Of a stretch of 14,602 nt of DNA, positions 1-5,421 are shown in pieces. The stretch is taken from contig CAKTUS010000069.1 in NCBI GenBank assembly GCA_934621485.1, positions 1 through 14,602 of the forward strand, read 5' to 3'. The DNA comes from an uncultured Clostridia bacterium. Its GTDB lineage: Bacteria > Bacillota > Clostridia > Christensenellales > Aristaeellaceae. Below the pieces are notes generated by a model. That model searched no databases. It was not told where the DNA came from and was given only the letters and a program-made list of their open reading frames with translations. Numbering within the stretch: the first letter of the stretch is position 1; each line of letters starts with the position of its first letter. Position numbers and translations under genes: made by a program.

Positions 1-76
1 TGGTGGGAACAACAGGGCTCGAACCTGTGACCCTCTGCTTGTAAGGCAGATGCTCTCCCAGCTGAGCTATGCTCCC
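1..76 (-). tRNA. tRNA-Val (anticodon UAC)
   Basis: Read on the minus strand this folds as a complete cloverleaf. The acceptor stem GGGAGCA pairs with TGTTCCC, the D arm is GCTC/GAGC, and the anticodon stem TCTGC/GCAGA holds the loop CTTACAA. The T arm ACAGG/CCTGT carries the TTCGAGC loop. The 3' CCA is encoded (positions 3-1). The anticodon UAC (positions 43-41) reads valine codons GUN, chiefly GUA and GUG. Its own promoter lies at 109-137. Whether further tRNA genes follow it is outside the window. Confidence 0.97.
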
Positions 77-108
77 CAACCTTACCGCACCTTGCGGCGA
101 CGTGTAAT

Positions 109-137
109 ATCATAACGCCTAAAGCACTATTTGTCAA
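109..137 (-). promoter_or_regulatory. Promoter of tRNA-Val
   Basis: On the minus strand a perfect -35 TTGACA (137-132) is followed after exactly 17 nt by the -10 TATGAT (114-109). Transcription would begin near 102, giving a leader of about 25 nt before the tRNA 5' end at 76. This near-consensus sigma-A-type promoter fits a stable RNA gene. It lies in the 117-nt gap after the LytTR regulator gene, so the tRNA need not depend on read-through. Confidence 0.85.
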
Positions 138-193
138 GGTTGTTTTTCAAAAAAAGTGGCAATTTTTTGTTTTTTTGCTTTCAAACCGCAGCC

Positions 194-943
194 CTATCGA
201 AACATGCGCTCCAATTCTTCATACTTCTCATGGGTAATCAGCGCGTCGTGCCGCGTGCCCTCCAGACGCACCACATAGGTCCAGCGTCCGTAGGGCGTAA
301 TGTCCTTGATGCGGCTCAGGTTAATGATATAGCTTTTATGGCAGCGAAAAAAGCTTTCCCGGGGCAAACGTTCCTCCATCTCCGTCAGTGAATCGCCTGT
401 TACATAGCGCTCGCCATCCAGGGTATAGATAACCGTAGCGCGGTCCTCCCGCTGCACCAGCAAAATGTCCTTCAGGTCGATAAAGCTCACGCCGTCCCGG
501 TGCTTGAGCATCATGCGGCCCTCCGCCTCCCGCGGCCTTACGTTTACCTGGGGCAGCGCGGCTCTCTGGCGCGCCAGCAAGCGCTCGCGGGCGCGCTCCA
601 GAGTTTGCACCACCCGTTCCACCCGGAAGGGCTTCACCAGATAATCAAAGGCATACACTTCAAAGGCGTCGCCCATGTAGGATTCATGGGCCGTGGCGAA
701 AATCACAATCACGTTCGGGTCCATGTCCTGAATGGCCCTGGCACATTCCACGCCGTTCAGCCGGGGCATTTCCACATCCAGAAACACCACCCCCGGGCGC
801 AGCTTTTCCGCCAGCTCCAGGGCGGCCTTTCCATTGTCCGCCTCCGCCGCCAGCGTAAAGCCGTCCACCCGTTCCACAATTTTCCGCAAAACGGTACGCA
901 TGCCTTCGTCGTCGTCGGCAATCAGTACGCACAAATCCTCCAT
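194..943 (-). CDS. LytTR-family response regulator transcription factor
   Basis: A 249-residue two-component response regulator. The N-terminal receiver domain (about residues 4-122) has the acidic pocket D10-D11-D12, the phosphoacceptor D56 in VFLDVEMP, the switch residue T84, and K104 in the YLVKPF motif. The C-terminal LytTR DNA-binding domain (about 140-248) shows the family signature FFRCHKSYIINL and GRWTYVVRLEG. Regulators of this build (AgrA, LytR, YpdB class) bind direct repeats upstream of target promoters. The start is an ATG behind AGAGAGGAAG. It lies 14 nt after the preceding small membrane protein gene and appears to be the last gene of the nfeD-floA operon. No histidine kinase gene is next to it in the window, so its sensor is unknown. 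Confidence 0.93.
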   Translation of the reverse strand: MEDLCVLIADDDEGMRTVLRKIVERVDGFTLAAEADNGKAALELAEKLRPGVVFLDVEMPRLNGVECARAIQDMDPNVIVIFATAHESYMGDAFEVYAFDYLVKPFRVERVVQTLERARERLLARQRAALPQVNVRPREAEGRMMLKHRDGVSFIDLKDILLVQREDRATVIYTLDGERYVTGDSLTEMEERLPRESFFRCHKSYIINLSRIKDITPYGRWTYVVRLEGTRHDALITHEKYEELERMFR

Positions 944-957
944 GCGTTTCTTCCTCT

Positions 958-1404
958 CTAGCGGCGCAAACGGCCCTTTCCGTAACTGGGCCGCTTCAAA
1001 ACTTCGCTCATCACAACGCTCTGAATCAGGCTCCGGGGCGTAATGGTCAGTTCTTCGCCAGCCCCGTCTATTTCCTGAGCGTACAGACTGTCCAGGTCGT
1101 CGTGAGGCACGCTTTCATGGCCCAACGCAGGATCGCAAGTATCCTCGCCCTCCTCCGACGACAGCCCTTCCTGAGACGCATAGCTCATGCTGCCCTGAAC
1201 AGGCTGAACCGGCTCCGGCGGCCGCCACGAAGCCGTTTTCACCGCAGGCTGAGCCGCCTGTATGGGCGCAGCGGCCGGATGGGGCTTGGGCCTTTTGGCA
1301 GGCTTCGCCGCGCTGCCTTTGTTGTAGGGCGCTTGACGCTGAAGGGCTTTGCGAACGGCCTTAAACACCCAAAACAGGATGAGAAGCGAAACCAGGCCTT
1401 CCAT
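958..1404 (-). CDS. Small membrane-anchored hypothetical protein
   Basis: A 148-residue protein I do not recognise. Residues 2-18 (GLVSLLILFWVF) form one hydrophobic segment that would anchor it in the membrane. They are followed by a basic stretch with RKALQRQ and KPAKRPKP, placing the remainder in the cytoplasm by the positive-inside rule. The middle (about 35-110) is rich in Pro, Ala and Gln, then in acidic residues, and is probably disordered. The C-terminus (about 118-146) returns to an ordered-looking amphipathic segment, TPRSLIQSVVMSEVLKRPS, which may be an interaction motif. The ATG follows GGGAGGTGA by 6 nt, a strong ribosome binding site. It sits between floA and the LytTR regulator, so it may work with the flotillin. 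That is inference from context only. Confidence 0.75.
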   Translation of the reverse strand: MEGLVSLLILFWVFKAVRKALQRQAPYNKGSAAKPAKRPKPHPAAAPIQAAQPAVKTASWRPPEPVQPVQGSMSYASQEGLSSEEGEDTCDPALGHESVPHDDLDSLYAQEIDGAGEELTITPRSLIQSVVMSEVLKRPSYGKGRLRR

Positions 1405-1427
1405 TTTCGTTCACCTCCCGGCGAGCT

Positions 1428-1446
1428 GCCCGGCCGAAAGCCGGGC
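1428..1446 (-). other. Intercistronic GC hairpin
   Basis: In the 56-nt gap between floA and the next gene, the minus-strand RNA forms a perfect 7-bp stem (GCCCGGC with GCCGGGC) around the 5-nt loop TTTCG. No U-run follows, so it is unlikely to terminate transcription. It could stabilise the upstream floA message or mark a processing point before the downstream ribosome binding site. Confidence 0.5.
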
Positions 1447-1460
1447 AACCCGGCGCAGCG

Positions 1461-2468
1461 TTATTTCTTCTCTTCCCGTACCGGAGTGGACGCAGGCGTG
1501 CTGGCTTTGGCAATGCCCTCGCGCATATTGGTGTCCGCCTCCATGTTTTTCAGCTGATAGTAATCCATCACGCCCATTTTGCCTTCCCGCAGGGCAGCAG
1601 CCATGGCCTTGGGCACATCAGCCTCAGCCTCCACCACTCGGGCGCGCATTTCCTGAACAGCCGCTTTCATTTCCTGTTCGCGGGCCACAGCCATGGCGCG
1701 GCGTTCTTCGGCGCGGGCCTGAGCAATGCGGCGATCCGCCTCCGCCTGATCCATTTGCAGCTGTGCGCCTACGTTGCGGCCCACATCCACATCGGCGATG
1801 TCGATGGACAGAATCTCATAAGCGGTACCGGCATCCAGGCCCTTGTTCAGCACGGTCTGGCTGATCAAATCCGGGTTTTCCAGCACCTGCTTGTGGGTTT
1901 CGCTGCTGCCGACGGTGGTAACAATACCCTCGCCTACGCGGGCGATGATGGTTTCCTCTCCCGCACCGCCCACCAGACGTTCAATGTTGGTGCGCACGGT
2001 CACCCGTGCCTTGGCCCGCAGCTCGATGCCGTCCTTGGCGATAGCGGCCACCACAGGGGTTTCAATCACCTTGGGGGTTACGCTCATCTGCACAGCCTGC
2101 AACACATCGCGGCCCGCCAGGTCGATAGCGGAAGCCTTTTCAAAGGGCATTTCAATATTGGAGCGCTGCGCGGCAATCAGGGCGTTAATCACCCGATCCA
2201 CGTTGCCGCCGGCCAGGTAGTGGGTTTCCAGCTTGGACAGCGTCACGTCCAGGCCGGCTTTTCGCGCTTTGATGAGCGGGTTGACCAGCATTTTGGGTTG
2301 GATGCGGCGCAGCCGCATACCCACCAGCGAGCCGATACTCACATGCACGCCGGCAGCCAGCGACGTAATCCACAGGCCCAGGGGCACAAAACGCAGGAAC
2401 ACCAGCACAACCACCAGCGCCGCCAGAATAATCAGAAAAATCCACAGCATTGATTCAGGAAAATACAT
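1461..2468 (-). CDS. floA: Flotillin-like protein FloA
   Basis: A 335-residue FloA (YqfA) homologue, close to the roughly 330 residues usual for the family. It scaffolds functional membrane microdomains that gather signalling and secretion proteins. An N-terminal hydrophobic region (about 7-45) forms the membrane-inserted part. The SPFH/PHB domain follows, with recognisable stretches MRLRRIQPKMLV and IDLAGRDVLQAVQMSV. A C-terminal coiled-coil flotillin region (about 235-320) carries Ala/Glu repeats such as QAEADRRIAQARAEERR. The ATG lies behind GGAGGAAGAAACG inside the end of nfeD, and the two genes overlap by 14 nt, indicating translational coupling. The nfeD-floA pairing is conserved in Firmicutes. 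Confidence 0.97.
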   Translation of the reverse strand: MYFPESMLWIFLIILAALVVVLVFLRFVPLGLWITSLAAGVHVSIGSLVGMRLRRIQPKMLVNPLIKARKAGLDVTLSKLETHYLAGGNVDRVINALIAAQRSNIEMPFEKASAIDLAGRDVLQAVQMSVTPKVIETPVVAAIAKDGIELRAKARVTVRTNIERLVGGAGEETIIARVGEGIVTTVGSSETHKQVLENPDLISQTVLNKGLDAGTAYEILSIDIADVDVGRNVGAQLQMDQAEADRRIAQARAEERRAMAVAREQEMKAAVQEMRARVVEAEADVPKAMAAALREGKMGVMDYYQLKNMEADTNMREGIAKASTPASTPVREEKK

Positions 2469-2985
2469 CGTTTCTTCCTCCGTTTCCTTCGTTATCTTGT
2501 TTTCTTACCACAACCCGCGCGCCCTCCACACGAGAAACACGCACAGGCTGATCCTTGGCAATATATTCGCCGTCGGCGGTCACATTCAGCTTCACGCCGT
2601 CAAATTCGGCCATGCCGGTAGGCCGCAGCACGGTGGTGGTTATGCCCTCCCGGCCCAGGAATACCTCCATGTCCCGGGTGGCCACGTAGCCCTCCTCAGG
2701 GGTTTCTTCCTCCTTGAGAATCACCGACGATCTGGACAATCGGCCCTTGTCCACCGATCGCAGCGCCAGCGAAATGGCAATGGCCACCAGAGCCAGCACA
2801 ATCAGCGTCATACCAAGCGCCGCCAGGCCGCCATAGCGCAGATAGACCAGCACAATGGTGATAACCTCCAGCACAATCCCGGAAATGCCCGGCAGCCCAA
2901 ACCCGGGCATGAACATTTCCGCAATCAGAAAGCCCAGTCCCAGCAAAAAGCAAATCAAAATCGGCACCCATTCCATAAGCTGCAT
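2455..2985 (-). CDS. NfeD family membrane protein
   Basis: A 176-residue protein of the short NfeD type, which lacks the N-terminal serine protease domain of long forms. Three to four hydrophobic segments cover about residues 5-78 (VPILICFLLGLGFLIAEM, the glycine-rich FGLPGISGIVLEV, then ALGMTLIVLALVAIAISLAL). The C-terminus (about 100-165) is a soluble OB-fold-like domain with GREGITTTVLRPTGMAEFDG. NfeD proteins accompany flotillins and are thought to assist microdomain assembly. The start is uncertain. The ATG at 2985 has GGGGGAG only 2 nt upstream. A second ATG three codons later sits 11 nt from it, so either may be used. A small hairpin, AGGCC-GGG-GGCCT, lies directly upstream of the ribosome binding site. 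Confidence 0.92.
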   Translation of the reverse strand: MQLMEWVPILICFLLGLGFLIAEMFMPGFGLPGISGIVLEVITIVLVYLRYGGLAALGMTLIVLALVAIAISLALRSVDKGRLSRSSVILKEEETPEEGYVATRDMEVFLGREGITTTVLRPTGMAEFDGVKLNVTADGEYIAKDQPVRVSRVEGARVVVRKQDNEGNGGRNDVFS

Positions 2986-3026
2986 TTCTCCCCCATCTGT
3001 AGGCCCCCGGCCTTTTGTTCGAGGAT

Positions 3027-3055
3027 ATCATAGCATGATTCCTTTGTTCTGTCAC
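3027..3055 (-). promoter_or_regulatory. Promoter of the nfeD-floA operon
   Basis: On the minus strand -35 GTGACA (3055-3050) and -10 TATGAT (3032-3027) are separated by exactly 17 nt. The -10 is extended by TGC. Transcription would start near 3020, leaving a leader of about 35 nt to the nfeD start. No other good promoter is visible through to 194, so it probably drives nfeD, floA, the small membrane protein and the LytTR regulator together. Confidence 0.8.
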
Positions 3056-3108
3056 GCTCCCTGGTTTCAAATCCACATTCCCGGCGTTCAAATGTCAGCG
3101 GCCCCGCT

Positions 3109-3705
3109 TTATCGAAGGGAAGCCGCCAGCGTTTCCAGGTCGCGCTGGTATACTTCCTTCAGGGAACCGTTGTAAATCACCGATGCAGGATGATACAGCG
3201 GGAACAGCGGCAGCGTAAACGCCGGCTGGTCCGCCGGAGCCACCACCACCCGCCGCCACGCGCCGTGCGCCTGGCCCACGGTTTCCTTTTGTTGAAAGGC
3301 TTGCAGGGCCACGTTGCCCAGGGTAACCAGCGCTGCGGGCCGCACAATGGCCACCTCTTTCATCAGCCAGGGGGTAAACAGCACCTTTTCCTCCCGGGTG
3401 GGCGAGCGGTTCACCACTCTCCCGGCGGCGCTGATCTTGGATGGGCGCACCTTCACCACGTTGGTAATGTAAATATCCCCCCGGCGCAGCCGAAGGGCTT
3501 CCAGAAAACCATCCAGGTTTTTGCCTGCCTTGCCCACAAAGGGACGGCCCTGCAGGGCCTCCTGCTCGCCAGGGGCCTCGCCCACCAGCATCAGCAGCGG
3601 GCCGTTGCCGTTGCCCTCGCCAAACACAAGCGTGCGCTGCCCCGTCAGGCTCAGCGCGTCAAAAAAAGCGGCACATTCCTTGCGGAAGCGCTCCAAAGGC
3701 TGCAT
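3109..3705 (-). CDS. Uracil-DNA glycosylase superfamily protein lacking Fe-S cysteines
   Basis: A 198-residue member of the uracil-DNA glycosylase superfamily. The nucleotide-pocket motif GEAPGEQE (42-49), the GRPFVGKAGKNLD segment (53-65), ITNVVKVRP (80-88) and the C-terminal LYHPAS motif with H172 are all in place. The cysteines that bind the 4Fe-4S cluster in family 4 enzymes are missing: V86 replaces the Cys of VKCRP and the N-terminus has only C11. It should therefore fold without a cluster, as a clostridial-type UDG-like subfamily seems to do. Uracil removal is the likely activity but substrate range could differ. Its ATG follows AAGGAG by about 10 nt, and only 4 nt separate it from the upstream paralogue's stop. 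Confidence 0.88.
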   Translation of the reverse strand: MQPLERFRKECAAFFDALSLTGQRTLVFGEGNGNGPLLMLVGEAPGEQEALQGRPFVGKAGKNLDGFLEALRLRRGDIYITNVVKVRPSKISAAGRVVNRSPTREEKVLFTPWLMKEVAIVRPAALVTLGNVALQAFQQKETVGQAHGAWRRVVVAPADQPAFTLPLFPLYHPASVIYNGSLKEVYQRDLETLAASLR

Positions 3706-3709
3706 CTTC

Positions 3710-4300
3710 TCACGTCTCCTTCAATAGGTCCCCATACAAATTCTTTTCTTCCAGCCGGGCCCGCAGCGCCTGCAAATCCTGCCAGGCGGCGCGCTTTTTG
3801 CTTGCGTCCCGCAGCAGCGCCGCCGGATGATAGGTGGCGATGATATCCACGCCCTTACGGCTCACCCACTGACCGTGGCAGCGGGTGATGCGGTACTCCG
3901 GCCCCAGGATGGCGGAAACCGCCGTTGCCCCCAATAGCAGCAGCACCTGCGGCCGCACCAGCAGAAACTGCCTCCGCAAATGTGGCAGGCAGGCCCGCAT
4001 CTCCTCCGGCAGCGGCTGGCGGTTGTGGGGCGGCCGGCACTTAACCACATTGCAAATGTACACCCGTTCTCTGGGCAGGGCGATGGCCTGCAGCATACGG
4101 GTCAGCAGCTGTCCCGCCGGGCCCACAAAGGCCAGGCCCTGCTCGTCCTCCTGTTGGCCCGGGCCTTCCCCGATAATCATCAGGGGCGCATGCAAATCGC
4201 CCTGGCCCGGCACCTTATGGAGGCAGCCTGCGCCCAGGGAACAGTTTTCACATTTTTCAATGCTCTGATACAATTGCTGCCAAGGGTTTTCTTCCTTCAT
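3710..4300 (-). CDS. Family 4 (4Fe-4S) uracil-DNA glycosylase
   Basis: A 196-residue family 4 (UDGa-type) uracil-DNA glycosylase, which excises uracil from DNA to begin base excision repair. Four cluster cysteines are visible: C17 and C20 (CENC), C88 in NVVKCRPP, and C104. The C88-C104 spacing of 16 is what is known for this family. Catalytic motif 1 is GEGPGQQEDEQG (44-55) and motif 3 is TYHPAALLR with H158. The ATG lies behind AAAGGGGG. An intrinsic terminator (4359-4384) separates it from the gene upstream and no consensus promoter is evident in the remaining 58 nt. It is followed immediately by a cysteine-less paralogue, probably as one transcript. Confidence 0.95.
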   Translation of the reverse strand: MKEENPWQQLYQSIEKCENCSLGAGCLHKVPGQGDLHAPLMIIGEGPGQQEDEQGLAFVGPAGQLLTRMLQAIALPRERVYICNVVKCRPPHNRQPLPEEMRACLPHLRRQFLLVRPQVLLLLGATAVSAILGPEYRITRCHGQWVSRKGVDIIATYHPAALLRDASKKRAAWQDLQALRARLEEKNLYGDLLKET

Positions 4301-4358
4301 AGCGCCGCCCCCTTTCCTGTTGTGTTCTACGCGCCGGGATTAAAACCCTGCGAGGCGC

Positions 4359-4384
4359 AAAAAAACGGCGGTGCAAATCCGCCG
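4359..4384 (-). terminator. Intrinsic terminator after the trmL unit
   Basis: On the minus strand CGGCGG pairs with CCGCCG around a 7-nt loop (ATTTGCA) and is followed at once by seven T residues (4365-4359). It lies 35 nt beyond the stop of the small acidic membrane protein gene and ends the trmL transcript before the glycosylase genes. Confidence 0.88.
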
Positions 4385-4418
4385 CAGGTTTTCAAAGGTA
4401 CGCAGCCGCTCTCCACGC

Positions 4419-4793
4419 CTATTGCAGCCCGCTTTGCAAAAGCAACGCGGAGTGCAGAATATCGGTGCGAAGCCAGTTCACCAGGGTCACCAACAGAGCC
4501 ACCAGCACCAGAATCACCACCGCGCCCACCAGGATGCTCACCAGGTCAAACACGCCCATGGCAATGCGAAAACGCCCGGCGGAATCCTCTTCCTCCTGCT
4601 GGTCCAGGTCTTCCTCCTGGTCGTAGGGCAGGGGCTGATACAGGTCCTGATAGACCGGCTGATCCATCTGCCCATCGTCATAGGCAGCGTCTTCTTCCTC
4701 GGGCGGACTGTCGTAGGGTTCCAGCACATCGCCCAGCTGCATGGTTTCCTCATCTTCCTGAGGACGGAACCGCCTTCTTTGCCGCGCCATCAT
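4419..4793 (-). CDS. Small acidic single-pass membrane protein, unknown function
   Basis: A 124-residue protein not assigned to a family. A short basic start (MMARQRRRFR) is followed by a very acidic, Gln/Tyr/Pro-rich, probably disordered region (about 12-75; for example PPEEEDAAYDDGQ and QEEDLDQQEEED). One transmembrane helix follows at about 82-108 (FDLVSILVGAVVILVLVALLVTLV), then a short tail. The basic residues sit at both ends of the acidic part, so topology is not certain, but N-in is likely. Two adjacent ATG codons are possible starts. AAAGGA lies 8 nt before the first. It begins 32 nt after the trmL stop and precedes a strong terminator, so it is probably co-transcribed with trmL, with no evident functional link. 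Confidence 0.75.
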   Translation of the reverse strand: MMARQRRRFRPQEDEETMQLGDVLEPYDSPPEEEDAAYDDGQMDQPVYQDLYQPLPYDQEEDLDQQEEEDSAGRFRIAMGVFDLVSILVGAVVILVLVALLVTLVNWLRTDILHSALLLQSGLQ

Positions 4794-4825
4794 TCCTCAC
4801 ATCCTTTCACACAGCCAACGAACGT

Positions 4826-5341
4826 CTATACGTAATCCATCCAGGGCGCTTCCGGGTCGTCCCGGCCGGTCAGCGCGCCCACATCCTGCATGCCTGCAAA
4901 GCCCTGCTGGCGAAGCGCCTCATACAGCACAATGGCCACCGAATTGCTCAAATTCAGGCTGCGTGCTCCGGGCACCATGGGAATCCGCACACAGCGGTCG
5001 TATACATGCCGCAGCAGGCTTTCCGGCAGGCCCCGGGTTTCGCAGCCAAATACCAGAAAATCATCCGGCTGATAACGGGCCGACGCATAGCCCCGGGGCG
5101 CTTTGGTAGATAAAAAGTGCATGTGCGCCTGAGGCCAGGCGGCCAAAAAGCTTTCAAAGCTCTCATAGACGCGGTACTGCATCATGTGCCAGTAATCCAG
5201 GCCCGCCCGTTTCAAATACTTATCGTCCAGGGAAAAGCCCAGGGGCTTAATCAGGTGCAGCATACTGCCCGTAGCGGCGCAGGTGCGGGCAATGTTACCC
5301 GTGTTTTGGGGAATTTCCGGCTGATAAAGCACAATATGCAC
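4826..5341 (-). CDS. trmL: tRNA (cytidine(34)-2'-O)-methyltransferase TrmL
   Basis: A 171-residue SPOUT methyltransferase of the TrmL (YibK/CspR) group, which 2'-O-methylates the wobble nucleotide of tRNA-Leu isoacceptors using SAM. The knotted-fold motifs are all present: LYQPEIPQNTGNIAR near the N-terminus, FGCETRGLPE, and IPMVPGARSLNLSNSVAIVLYEA. I choose the GTG at 5341-5339 as start. It gives the usual family N-terminus (M-HIVLYQPEIP), has GGAAAGGAAG about 6 nt upstream, and lies below a good promoter. An in-frame ATG 13 codons further upstream overlaps the promoter's -10 box (5379-5384) and so could not be on that transcript. Confidence 0.95.
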   Translation of the reverse strand: MHIVLYQPEIPQNTGNIARTCAATGSMLHLIKPLGFSLDDKYLKRAGLDYWHMMQYRVYESFESFLAAWPQAHMHFLSTKAPRGYASARYQPDDFLVFGCETRGLPESLLRHVYDRCVRIPMVPGARSLNLSNSVAIVLYEALRQQGFAGMQDVGALTGRDDPEAPWMDYV

Positions 5342-5378
5342 GTTGTTCTTCCTTTCCTTCTTCGCTGGGTACAAGGCC

Positions 5379-5407
5379 ATTGTACAACGAAGCGGCGCTT
5401 TTTTCAA
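5379..5407 (-). promoter_or_regulatory. Promoter of trmL
   Basis: In the 80-nt gap after recG, the minus strand has -35 TTGAAA (5407-5402) and -10 TACAAT (5384-5379), 17 nt apart. A start near 5372 leaves about 30 nt to the GTG of trmL. No terminator is seen between recG and this promoter, so read-through from recG is also possible. Confidence 0.72.
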
Positions 5408-5421
5408 ACAGAAGCGGCCGG

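Noticed and set aside
140..193. A-rich/T-rich stem as terminator of the LytTR regulator gene
   Set aside because: The possible pairing CAAAAAA/TTTTTTG is purely A-T with no GC stem, too weak to call an intrinsic terminator. The stretch is simply A/T-rich.
4330..4358. Second hairpin (GCGCC/GGCGC with inner GGG/CCC) upstream of the family 4 glycosylase as another terminator
   Set aside because: On the minus strand it is not followed by a U-run, and the stem is interrupted by a five-base bulge. The true terminator just upstream explains the site.
3980..5113. Plus-strand open frame of 377 codons
   Set aside because: It crosses the glycosylase gene, the terminator, the small membrane protein and trmL, all well supported on the other strand.
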